DNA from: Candidatus Nanohalarchaeota archaeon
GTDB taxonomy: Archaea; EX4484-52; B79-G9
Length of the DNA: 6,352 nucleotides
Direction of reading: 5' to 3'
Assembly (NCBI GenBank): GCA_017610525.1
Contig: JAFCBW010000068.1
Location: forward strand, 1-6,352
In this document: positions 1 to 5,188 of the stretch, piece after piece
How positions within the stretch are numbered: position 1 is the stretch's first letter
How the letters are laid out: every line of letters starts with the position of its first letter
Made by a program: the position numbers and the translations under genes
The notes under the pieces: generated by a model
Database searches by the model: none
Told to the model about the DNA's origin: nothing
Seen by the model: the letters and a program-made list of their open reading frames with translations, nothing else

Positions 1-1008
1 ATCCATTACCACGGCATGTGCAAATGCAAAAACATCTACAACAAGGATAATAGAAGATCCATACGCGAAGCCCTAAAATTCTCGTTTTACTTGATATTTC
101 ACTTCCTGAAGAATGACTACGACATTGTCGACTCAAATGAGTTCCCATACCTGCCAAATTTCATTGTCAAAGGATACTGCACTCTCAAAAAAAAGCCAAT
201 GATCATTACATGGCATGAAGTATGGGACCACCAGTGGCACAACTATCTTGAACACAATTTAGGCAAAGCAGGCAGGGTAATTGAAAAAGGAACCGTTAAA
301 CTGCCCGACATGATAATCGCTAACTCCAAAAAGACAAAAAAAGACCTGATATCAAAACTTGGTGTGAAGAGAAAGAAAATCACGATTATTCAGCCAACAT
401 TGCCGCCAGATATTTCGCATATACTCCCATCACCCGAAAAGTATGACCTTCTCTTTTGCGGGAGACTGATAAAAGAAAAGAACGTGGAACTACTGATAAA
501 AGCAATGAAGAATCTTAATCCAAATGTGACATGCGCCATCATAGGAGACGGTCCAGAAAAAAAGAAACTGAAATCACTGGCAAAAACACACAAACTCGAA
601 GACAGGATAGAATTCCTGGGCTTTTTAAATCGCCATGATGACGTCCTGTCCTACATGAAATCCTCAAAATTGTTCATCTTCCCATCATTGCGGGAAGGCT
701 TCGGAACCGCAGTACTCGAAGCAAACGCCTGCGGGCTACCCGCAATCGTAATCGACAGCGACCACAACGCATCCAAACACCTTATTAAAGACAGAATCAA
801 TGGATTTATATGCAAAAACGACGCAGAAGCGCTCTCAAAGAAAATCACACATATCCTCAACAAAGAAGACTTAAGGGAAAAAATGGCAAAGAACTGCAAA
901 AAGACCGCATCCACACACATACAATCTAAATCCACGCAAAAGATTGAAAAACTCTACAAAAGATTTACAAAACGAAAATTTTATAAGAATGCAAAAACAA
1001 CAAGATAA
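1..1008 (+). CDS. GT4-family glycosyltransferase, 5' end outside window
   Basis: Probable GT-B fold glycosyltransferase of family 4, transferring a sugar from an activated nucleotide donor to a glycan or lipid acceptor on the cytoplasmic side of the membrane. The frame is open from base 1, so the first in-frame ATG (16) is probably internal. GT4 proteins are usually 350-400 residues, so I infer that roughly 40-60 N-terminal residues, including the usual glycine-rich loop, lie outside the window. Counting from the ATG at 16: acceptor-side domain to about residue 130 with ITWHEVWDHQWH (64-75); donor domain opening with LLFCGRLIKEKN (145-156, basic R150 and K155); GDGP at 177-180; and the hallmark EGFGTAVLEANACGLPAI at 227-244, whose E227 and E235 form the E-x7-E motif that binds the donor. 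The C-terminal 40 residues are very Lys/Thr-rich. The downstream membrane-protein gene starts 2 nt after the stop, so the two are probably co-transcribed. Donor and acceptor cannot be read from the sequence. Confidence 0.93.
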   Translation: MHYHGMCKCKNIYNKDNRRSIREALKFSFYLIFHFLKNDYDIVDSNEFPYLPNFIVKGYCTLKKKPMIITWHEVWDHQWHNYLEHNLGKAGRVIEKGTVKLPDMIIANSKKTKKDLISKLGVKRKKITIIQPTLPPDISHILPSPEKYDLLFCGRLIKEKNVELLIKAMKNLNPNVTCAIIGDGPEKKKLKSLAKTHKLEDRIEFLGFLNRHDDVLSYMKSSKLFIFPSLREGFGTAVLEANACGLPAIVIDSDHNASKHLIKDRINGFICKNDAEALSKKITHILNKEDLREKMAKNCKKTASTHIQSKSTQKIEKLYKRFTKRKFYKNAKTTR

Positions 1009-1010
1009 CC

Positions 1011-1307
1011 ATGACAAAATTCTCTGACTTTCTCAACTTCAGAAAATTAATCACACCCACGATAGTAAAGGTAATATATGCTCTGGGCGCAGTTCTGATG
1101 ACAGCCTCACTTCTAATAACAGGCATTGGAATGGTCGTATCTGAAAGCGCCAGAACCCTGCCCGGGGGCTACAGCATATTAGGATTCTTCGGCATCATAG
1201 TTCTGATTCTCATCAGTAATCTGGTATGGCGCATGTACTGCGAATTCATAATTATATTCTTCGGCATCCACGAAACCCTGCAGGACATCAAAAACAAGAA
1301 AAAGTAA
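1011..1307 (+). CDS. Small two-helix membrane protein, DUF4282-like
   Basis: This 98-residue protein has a short polar N-terminus (FSDFLNFRKLITP, 4-16), a first hydrophobic helix at about 19-42, a loop with PGG at 51-53, a second hydrophobic stretch at about 56-72, then LVWRMYCEFIIIFFGIHETL (71-90) and a lysine-rich tail. The F-RK-ITP start and the R-x-x-C-E-x-x-I-x-x-F-x-I-x-E-x-L pattern match what I recall of DUF4282, a family of small membrane proteins without an assigned function. Length and topology fit. The ATG lies 2 nt after the upstream glycosyltransferase stop and has no strong Shine-Dalgarno site, which suggests translational coupling. The stop is only 3 nt from the end of the convergent gene. 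No catalytic residues are evident. A role at the membrane alongside glycan synthesis is an inference from position only. Confidence 0.85.
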   Translation: MTKFSDFLNFRKLITPTIVKVIYALGAVLMTASLLITGIGMVVSESARTLPGGYSILGFFGIIVLILISNLVWRMYCEFIIIFFGIHETLQDIKNKKK

Positions 1308-1310
1308 AAC

Positions 1311-2258
1311 CTACTCCAAAACCTTAACTGTATCTATCTTCCCATCCCCATCCATATCAAAACCGCGCACCAGGCATCCCCAGTTATCCTCCCCCGCATA
1401 TTTTCCAAGGACCTTATCTGTATACCGTGTAAATGCTATAATCGCTGCCTTTGTACCGCCGTTCGTATTTCCTGCAATAAGAATAATACTCTTCTCAGTA
1501 TTATTAGGATTCACAATTTTCGATATTATGCCAATATTATCGTCAGGATACGTTTTGTTCGTAACCTCTGAATATATTGACCTGTAAGGAAACTTATCTT
1601 CAAGATACCTTATAGGAAGATAGGGATTAAGCTCCTTTGTTATGATATTTGTAAGTATCCCGCCGACAAGGATAAGATTTTCATTGGTCTTATTCTCAGC
1701 CTTTATATCCACATCGAGGCGCGCGCAAAAATCCTTCGCAGTAACACCATATTGCCCCAAAAAGAGCCCCAACTCTATTGCATAATGGCCATCCCTTGAC
1801 CGGACCTGTCGCGGGCCATGCGGATCAGGCGAACCGACCACAATCGTGGAATTAAGTCTTCCATTCGTCATATGAGGATAAAGGAATTGTTTCAGTTTGC
1901 TGGACTTGTTTGACTTTGGAAAATCTATTGTCTTCTCATCACCGCCGGGAAGATCAAGTGCAAAACCATAAGCAGTTGGAGCATAAAACTTCGCAAGAGC
2001 ACCTTTCTTCTCGACCTTGCTAACCACCTTTATAATGCCATTCATCTCAAGTTGCCTGATATGATAGTACACCTTCTGCTCATGGATCTTCAGCCTCTTC
2101 GCAATCTGTGCCGGGTAAATCGGTCTCTCAGTAATCAATTTCAATATTTCCCAACGCTGATTATTAAGAAGGCCTTTGAGGTTTTCAGGATTAGTCTCAA
2201 GTTTAATTGTTTTCGAGTACAACACACCATTTCTTTCTTTAAGCAATCTGGCATTCAT
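1311..2258 (-). CDS. Winged-helix (ArsR-like) protein with S-layer-like C-terminal domain
   Basis: The protein is about 315 residues, numbered here from the ATG at 2258. Residues about 33-90 form a winged helix: NNQRWEILKLITERP, then PAQIAKRLKIHEQKVYYHIR as the helix-turn-helix with recognition helix, then a wing around VVSKVEKKGALAKFYA. This is the ArsR/MarR-type DNA-binding layout common in archaea. After a linker (about 100-130) comes a region of about 180 residues with STIVVGSPDPHGPRQVRSRD (137-156), NLILVGGILTNIITKEL (194-210) and IILIAGNTNGGTKAAIIAF (258-276). This alternation of beta strands with GG and G-x-x-x-G loops resembles the C-terminal domain of archaeal S-layer proteins. The end, DMDGDGKID (301-309), has the Asp/Gly spacing of a calcium-binding EF-hand or dockerin loop. 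There is no signal peptide or membrane helix, so it is predicted to be cytoplasmic. An in-frame TTG at 2279 and ATG at 2261 are alternative starts; GGTGAT placed 3 nt before the 2258 ATG favours that one. It is divergent from glmS, which makes glmS a candidate target, but this is not shown. Confidence 0.85.
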   Translation of the reverse strand: MNARLLKERNGVLYSKTIKLETNPENLKGLLNNQRWEILKLITERPIYPAQIAKRLKIHEQKVYYHIRQLEMNGIIKVVSKVEKKGALAKFYAPTAYGFALDLPGGDEKTIDFPKSNKSSKLKQFLYPHMTNGRLNSTIVVGSPDPHGPRQVRSRDGHYAIELGLFLGQYGVTAKDFCARLDVDIKAENKTNENLILVGGILTNIITKELNPYLPIRYLEDKFPYRSIYSEVTNKTYPDDNIGIISKIVNPNNTEKSIILIAGNTNGGTKAAIIAFTRYTDKVLGKYAGEDNWGCLVRGFDMDGDGKIDTVKVLE

Positions 2259-2261
2259 CAT

Positions 2262-2267
2262 ATCACC
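2262..2267 (-). promoter_or_regulatory. Ribosome-binding site GGTGAT for the HTH gene
   Basis: On the minus strand GGTGAT sits directly before the tandem ATGATG. It is complementary to the ATCACC near the 3' end of archaeal 16S rRNA. Spacing is 0 nt to the first ATG (2261) and 3 nt to the second (2258), which favours the second and argues against the upstream TTG at 2279, because the site would then lie inside the coding region. Confidence 0.6.
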
Positions 2268-2330
2268 ACTACAAATCAATTGTTACCAGTATCATCATTT
2301 TCATAATAATACACATAATTCCACCATAAT

Positions 2331-2340
2331 CTTTATAAAG
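2331..2340. promoter_or_regulatory. Symmetric TATA-box candidate in the divergent region
   Basis: CTTTATAAAG is a perfect palindrome and close to the archaeal TATA consensus on both strands. For the minus-strand HTH gene it would place transcription start near 2307 and leave a leader of about 50 nt. For glmS it would give a start near 2365 and a leader of about 75 nt. Because it is symmetric, TFB contacts rather than the TATA box itself would have to set direction. The assignment rests on motif and position only. Confidence 0.5.
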
Positions 2341-2390
2341 CTTACGCTTCTCCACTATAAACTAAATCATAGCGCTTGTATGCGTTTTTC

Positions 2391-2406
2391 AAAAAGGCTT
2401 TTAAAG
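2391..2406 (+). promoter_or_regulatory. Alternative TATA-box candidate close to glmS
   Basis: A purine-rich AAAAAGG followed by CTTTTAAAG resembles a BRE plus TATA element. It lies about 35-40 nt upstream of the glmS ATG. A start about 25 nt downstream would give a very short leader of around 10 nt that just includes the AGGT ribosome-binding site (2427-2430). It competes with the 2331-2340 box as the main glmS promoter, and sequence alone does not decide between them. Confidence 0.35.
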
Positions 2407-2426
2407 ATAATGCGATAATATAAGCA

Positions 2427-2430
2427 AGGT
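2427..2430 (+). promoter_or_regulatory. Ribosome-binding site AGGT for glmS
   Basis: AGGT ends 8 nt before the ATG at 2439. The start is also fixed by biology: Cys2 must become the N-terminal nucleophile after methionine removal, so translation has to begin exactly here. Confidence 0.5.
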
Positions 2431-2438
2431 AATCATAC

Positions 2439-4202
2439 ATGTGCGGAATTATTGGATACAGAGGAAAAAAAGACGCATCAAAAGTATTATTTGAAGGGCT
2501 AAAAAAACTATCATACAGGGGTTATGATTCATGGGGCCTTTGCACCTCATCTGAAAACAGGTTTAGCATATCCAAAGCAACCGGAAACATCGAACATACA
2601 GACATTGATTTCAGCATGTTCGCAGGCCATCTAGGGATAGGACACACGCGCTGGGCAACTCACGGAGGAGTATCTGAAGCGAATGCGCATCCGCATTTAT
2701 GCTCTCTTGAAAAGGTTGCTGTCGTTCACAACGGAGTTATTGAAAACTTCCAGGCCCTGAGAACTGAATTAAAATCAAAAGGCCATAAGTTCAAAAGCGA
2801 AACAGATACAGAAGTGATACCTCACCTCATCAGGGAATATATGAACCAGGACAATGGCTTTGTAGATGCCGTGAGATCTGCTCTTTTAAGGATTGAAGGC
2901 AGTTTTGCTGTTGTTGCCATTAATACAGAAGATGACACCATGGTTGCATCAAGAAGAGGCTCGCCTCTCGTTGTCGGCATGGGAGATAATGAATATTTCG
3001 CAGCATCAGACATTCCCGCGTTTCTTGAGCACACAAAAAGTGTCATGTATCTTTATGATAACGATGTCGCCATTATCAATGACGGCGTCTATGTTTACAA
3101 CCTATCTGACATGCAGCCTGTCCGGCGCGAAGTCGACAGTATTGAATGGGATGTTGAGAAGTCAATGAAAGGCGATTTTTCGCACTTTATGCTAAAGGAA
3201 ATCGCAGAGCAAAGCGAAACAATCATGAGAGCATCAGAACAGGACATAGAAACAATAAAAAAAATCGCAACCCAAATCAATAATGCAAAAGGCGTATTTT
3301 TCATCGCATGCGGATCATCTTATCACGCCTGCCTGTCTGCAAGCTACATTTTTTCCGCTGTTGCAAAGATGCACATCAATGTTGTATATGCATCCGAATT
3401 TAGATATTATAAAGATTTCTTATGCAATGAAACACTTGTGGTTGCGGTGTCGCAGTCTGGTGAGACTGCTGACGTGCTTGACGCCGTAAAGACCGCAAAA
3501 GAAAAAGGCAGCAAGGTACTCTCAATTGTCAATACCCTGGGCTCAAGCCTGATGAGGACCTCCCATCATACACTTCACATGAATGCAGGACCGGAAATCT
3601 GCGTACTTTCGACAAAGACCTACACATCACAGCTCGCAGTTCTGACACTTCTTGCATACACATGCACTGAGAAGTATGATGAGGGCAAAAGTGTTCTTGA
3701 CATAGCGCAGAATCAGGTTTACAACCTAACATCAAGAAGTACGAGAGAATACATTAAAGGTCTTGCAGATATCCTGAAAGACAAGGACCATATATTTACA
3801 ATCGGCAGAGGCCTTCAGTACCCGACAGCCCTTGAAGCAGCGCTGAAGATCAAAGAAGTCACATACATACATACCGAAGGTTTTGCTGCAGGAGAACTCA
3901 AACACGGGAGTATTGCACTGATTGAGAAAGGCACACCAGTTATTGCCTTTGTTTCCCCGGACAATGAGAAAGAAACAGTCAGCAATGTTATGGAAGTCAA
4001 AGCGCGGGGCGCATATATCATCGGCATCGGCCCGAATAACAACGAGAGTTACGATTATTTCATCAAGGTCCCTGAAACAGGTTACTTTGATCCTATTACC
4101 CAGATAATACCTATCCAGATTCTTGCCTACAAGCTTGCCGTACTGCGCAACTGCAACCCCGACAAGCCGAGGAACCTTGCGAAGTCAGTTACCGTAAGAT
4201 AA
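2439..4202 (+). CDS. glmS: Glutamine:fructose-6-phosphate aminotransferase (isomerizing), GlmS
   Basis: GlmS makes glucosamine-6-phosphate from fructose-6-phosphate and glutamine in the cytoplasm. This is the committed step to UDP-GlcNAc and other amino sugars used for surface glycans. At 587 residues it is slightly shorter than the 609-residue E. coli enzyme and appears complete. N-terminal Ntn glutaminase domain (about 1-220): MCGIIGYRG with nucleophile Cys2, GHTRWATHG (68-76), HNGVIEN (97-103) and SETDTEV (120-126). A linker carries HFMLKEIAEQ (249-258). The first SIS domain has CGSSYHA (291-297), SQSGETAD (338-345) and STKTYTSQ (391-398). The second SIS domain has GRGLQYPTALEAALKIKE (456-473) and GELKHG (485-490). 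The tail DKPRNLAKSVTV (575-586) contains K582, which aligns with the fructose-6-phosphate-binding lysine K603 of E. coli. No key residue is missing, so the enzyme should be active. Downstream, the frame stays open past the TAA. A glmS-type ribozyme is not apparent upstream, as expected outside Gram-positive bacteria. Confidence 0.98.
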   Translation: MCGIIGYRGKKDASKVLFEGLKKLSYRGYDSWGLCTSSENRFSISKATGNIEHTDIDFSMFAGHLGIGHTRWATHGGVSEANAHPHLCSLEKVAVVHNGVIENFQALRTELKSKGHKFKSETDTEVIPHLIREYMNQDNGFVDAVRSALLRIEGSFAVVAINTEDDTMVASRRGSPLVVGMGDNEYFAASDIPAFLEHTKSVMYLYDNDVAIINDGVYVYNLSDMQPVRREVDSIEWDVEKSMKGDFSHFMLKEIAEQSETIMRASEQDIETIKKIATQINNAKGVFFIACGSSYHACLSASYIFSAVAKMHINVVYASEFRYYKDFLCNETLVVAVSQSGETADVLDAVKTAKEKGSKVLSIVNTLGSSLMRTSHHTLHMNAGPEICVLSTKTYTSQLAVLTLLAYTCTEKYDEGKSVLDIAQNQVYNLTSRSTREYIKGLADILKDKDHIFTIGRGLQYPTALEAALKIKEVTYIHTEGFAAGELKHGSIALIEKGTPVIAFVSPDNEKETVSNVMEVKARGAYIIGIGPNNNESYDYFIKVPETGYFDPITQIIPIQILAYKLAVLRNCNPDKPRNLAKSVTVR

Positions 4203-4220
4203 GTACAGACGAATCCGTAT

Positions 4221-4526
4221 TTGCCGTACTCATTGTACGGCACACGTAAAACCAGATTTGTATTGCTGGCGCGCTCCAGGAAAAATGTGGATATATTAGC
4301 ATTGCAGTTGTTCTTTTATACGTCTAGGCTGTCGTTTCGAACAGATTGGGTTGATATGTTCAGGTGCGCATGGTTTGATGAGAAAGATCATTTTGAGTTT
4401 GAGCCTGCGCAGGCGAAGGTCGATTATTCGCGCTCTGATGTTGCAGATTGTGATGAGTTGAAAACTGCTGAGATTAAAAGAAGTGTCTGGAATATGTTAA
4501 GCGAGAAATTAGGGATAAAAAAGTGA
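4221..4526 (+). CDS. Hypothetical protein, about 100 residues or shorter
   Basis: Not recognised. The longest reading starts at TTG 4221 (101 residues). GTG 4287, with CCAGG 6 nt upstream, gives about 79 residues, and ATG 4356 gives 56. The 4222-4242 hairpin covering the TTG makes a downstream start, probably GTG 4287, more likely. The second half looks coding by codon use (many GNN codons). Numbered from 4221, it contains a hydrophobic and aromatic stretch (VDILALQLFFY, 23-33), DWVDMFRCAWFDEKDHFEFE (42-61), and an amphipathic Lys/Glu-rich end finishing LGIKK. There is no signal peptide or clear membrane helix. It is in the same frame as glmS, separated only by the glmS TAA, and that frame has no other stop between 4203 and 4526. 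It may be an independent small soluble protein or the remnant of a larger gene. A terminator-like structure follows 10 nt after its stop. Confidence 0.55.
   Translation: MPYSLYGTRKTRFVLLARSRKNVDILALQLFFYTSRLSFRTDWVDMFRCAWFDEKDHFEFEPAQAKVDYSRSDVADCDELKTAEIKRSVWNMLSEKLGIKK
4222..4242 (+). other. Perfect inverted repeat just after glmS
   Basis: TGCCGTAC (4222-4229) and GTACGGCA (4235-4242) form a perfect 8-bp stem with a TCATT loop, starting 20 nt after the glmS stop. No T-run follows, so it is not a typical poly-T terminator. It could protect the 3' end of the glmS transcript, act as a processing site, or hide the TTG at 4221 that would start the longest version of the next ORF. Confidence 0.55.
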
Positions 4527-4536
4527 TTGTGGCAGG

Positions 4537-4573
4537 ATCCCGGCGAAGTCATGCATCCGGGATGACTTTTTTT
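4537..4573 (+). terminator. Overlapping hairpins followed by a T-run
   Basis: Two 7-bp perfect stems overlap here and cannot form together: ATCCCGG/CCGGGAT (4537-4543 with 4557-4563) and AAGTCAT/ATGACTT (4546-4552 with 4562-4568). The second runs directly into seven Ts (4567-4573). Archaeal RNA polymerase terminates at T-runs even without a hairpin, so this is a credible end for the glmS-hypothetical transcript. The two exclusive folds are unusual for a simple terminator. Confidence 0.6.
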
Positions 4574-4634
4574 CCCGAACTGGATGAATATCGGATGATA
4601 ACAGGCAAAAAATAAGGGATGTGTTTTTGCGGAT

Positions 4635-5027
4635 TTAGGTATTGATATTTGTATGGATTCTTTTGATGGCAGGCAGGTAATCAGGGATAGGATTGTGAAT
4701 AGCTCTGGTTTTGTTGGGGTGTTCCATGGTGATGAGGGATATTTGTTCGGCGCCGAAATGGATAATTTTGGTTCGGAGTTCTTTGGTGATGATAAAGTGG
4801 AATTGAGAAGATATGTTGATTGAATTGGTGATTGCCATGTAGGGAAGGGGCGCTTGAGCCCCTTGTGATGTGTTCTGTGGATAATATGCTGTGTTCCATA
4901 AAATCTTTGAAATGGATGTAAGTTCCATAAGGTTTCGTCGGATTGTGATTATATGAGGTACCTCAAAGAAGCAGGTGGTTGGGCAGGTTGTGGTATCTAA
5001 TGGTCTGAGTGGGAGTGTATGATTCAT
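4635..5027 (-). CDS. Doubtful hypothetical ORF, 130 residues
   Basis: This is an uninterrupted frame of 130 codons rich in Thr, Pro, Ile, His and Asn, with no domain, signal peptide or membrane segment that I recognise. No Shine-Dalgarno-like site precedes the ATG at 5027, which lies against the arm of the 5028-5052 hairpin, and I see no TATA box at a sensible distance. The amino-acid mix is what arises by chance when a G/T-rich strand is read in reverse, so a spurious ORF is a real possibility. In its favour are its length and the lack of a better gene on the other strand. An internal ATG in another minus frame gives a 72-residue alternative (4681-4899) that looks even less protein-like. Confidence 0.22.
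   Translation of the reverse strand: MNHTLPLRPLDTTTCPTTCFFEVPHIITIRRNLMELTSISKILWNTAYYPQNTSQGAQAPLPYMAITNSINISSQFHFIITKELRTKIIHFGAEQISLITMEHPNKTRAIHNPIPDYLPAIKRIHTNINT
4845..4864. other. GC-rich hairpin in the intergenic stretch
   Basis: AAGGGGC (4845-4851) pairs perfectly with GCCCCTT (4858-4864) around the loop GCTTGA. It is the most stable local fold in an otherwise AT-rich region. No T-run follows. It may belong to an RNA element, but nothing identifies a family. Confidence 0.45.
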
Positions 5028-5052
5028 GCGTGTTTTTTGAGTGGTGACACGC
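5028..5052. other. Inverted repeat upstream of the surface-protein promoter
   Basis: GCGTGT (5028-5033) pairs with ACACGC (5047-5052). If one C is bulged, the flanking CAT and ATG extend the stem by three pairs. The loop holds a T-run and GGTGA. It lies about 30 nt before the TATA-like box at 5080, so an operator or a 3'-end structure of an upstream transcript are both possible. Confidence 0.35.
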
Positions 5053-5079
5053 CATGCCTTTTTGAGGGATGGAAGATAG

Positions 5080-5088
5080 TTTTATATG
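5080..5088 (+). promoter_or_regulatory. TATA-box candidate for the surface-protein gene
   Basis: TTTTATATG, preceded by purine-rich GGAAGATAG, is a good match to the archaeal TATA consensus with an upstream BRE. Transcription would begin near 5107-5112, leaving a leader of about 80 nt before the ATG at 5189. A GAGGAG (5136-5141) in that leader precedes only very short frames. Confidence 0.5.
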
Positions 5089-5188
5089 TGTTTGAATTTA
5101 AGTGTTGAATAGACCGAAATATTACCTTTTGGGTTGAGGAGTGTGTGACATCATTATGCGCCATCATTAGAAGATGTTGTTGTTGATT

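Larger units (their letters stand above)
4574..5188. other. Gene-poor, G/T-rich intergenic stretch
   Basis: No recognisable gene lies in these 615 bases. The plus strand is strongly G over C and T over A. A small plus ORF (ATG 4653 to TGA 4823, 56 residues) encodes an acidic, glycine-rich peptide ending VELRRYVD. Its frame is open back to a stop at 4599-4601, and it lacks a well-spaced ribosome-binding site. A longer minus-strand ORF overlaps it in codon-aligned register and is listed separately. The stretch also holds two hairpins (4845-4864 and 5028-5052), a 9-nt direct repeat GTTCCATAA (4893-4901 and 4922-4930), and a TATA-like box near its right end. I see no tRNA, rRNA, SRP or RNase P RNA core motif. 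It could be a long regulatory region, an unannotated RNA, or decayed coding sequence. Confidence 0.5.

Noticed and set aside
651..935. Long minus-strand open frame inside the glycosyltransferase gene
   Set aside because: The plus strand carries unmistakable GT4 motifs through this interval, and the antisense peptide has no ribosome site or recognisable domain.
2341..2438. Possible glmS ribozyme or riboswitch in the glmS leader
   Set aside because: The leader is too short for the ribozyme core, no conserved helices are visible, and the glmS ribozyme is known from Gram-positive bacteria rather than archaea.
4328..4350. tRNA T-arm-like GTTTCGAAC between CTGT and ACAG
   Set aside because: The loop is 8 nt rather than 7, there is no acceptor stem, D-arm or anticodon arm at the expected distances, and it lies within a coding-looking frame.
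4729..4797. Two GTGATGA motifs resembling C boxes of archaeal C/D sRNAs
   Set aside because: They are about 60 nt apart and no CTGA D or D' box lies at the required distance; G/T-rich sequence produces such motifs often.
5156..5170. Tiny leader peptide MRHH upstream of the surface-protein gene
   Set aside because: Four codons, a GAGGAG site too far upstream (about 14 nt), and no regulatory-codon pattern.
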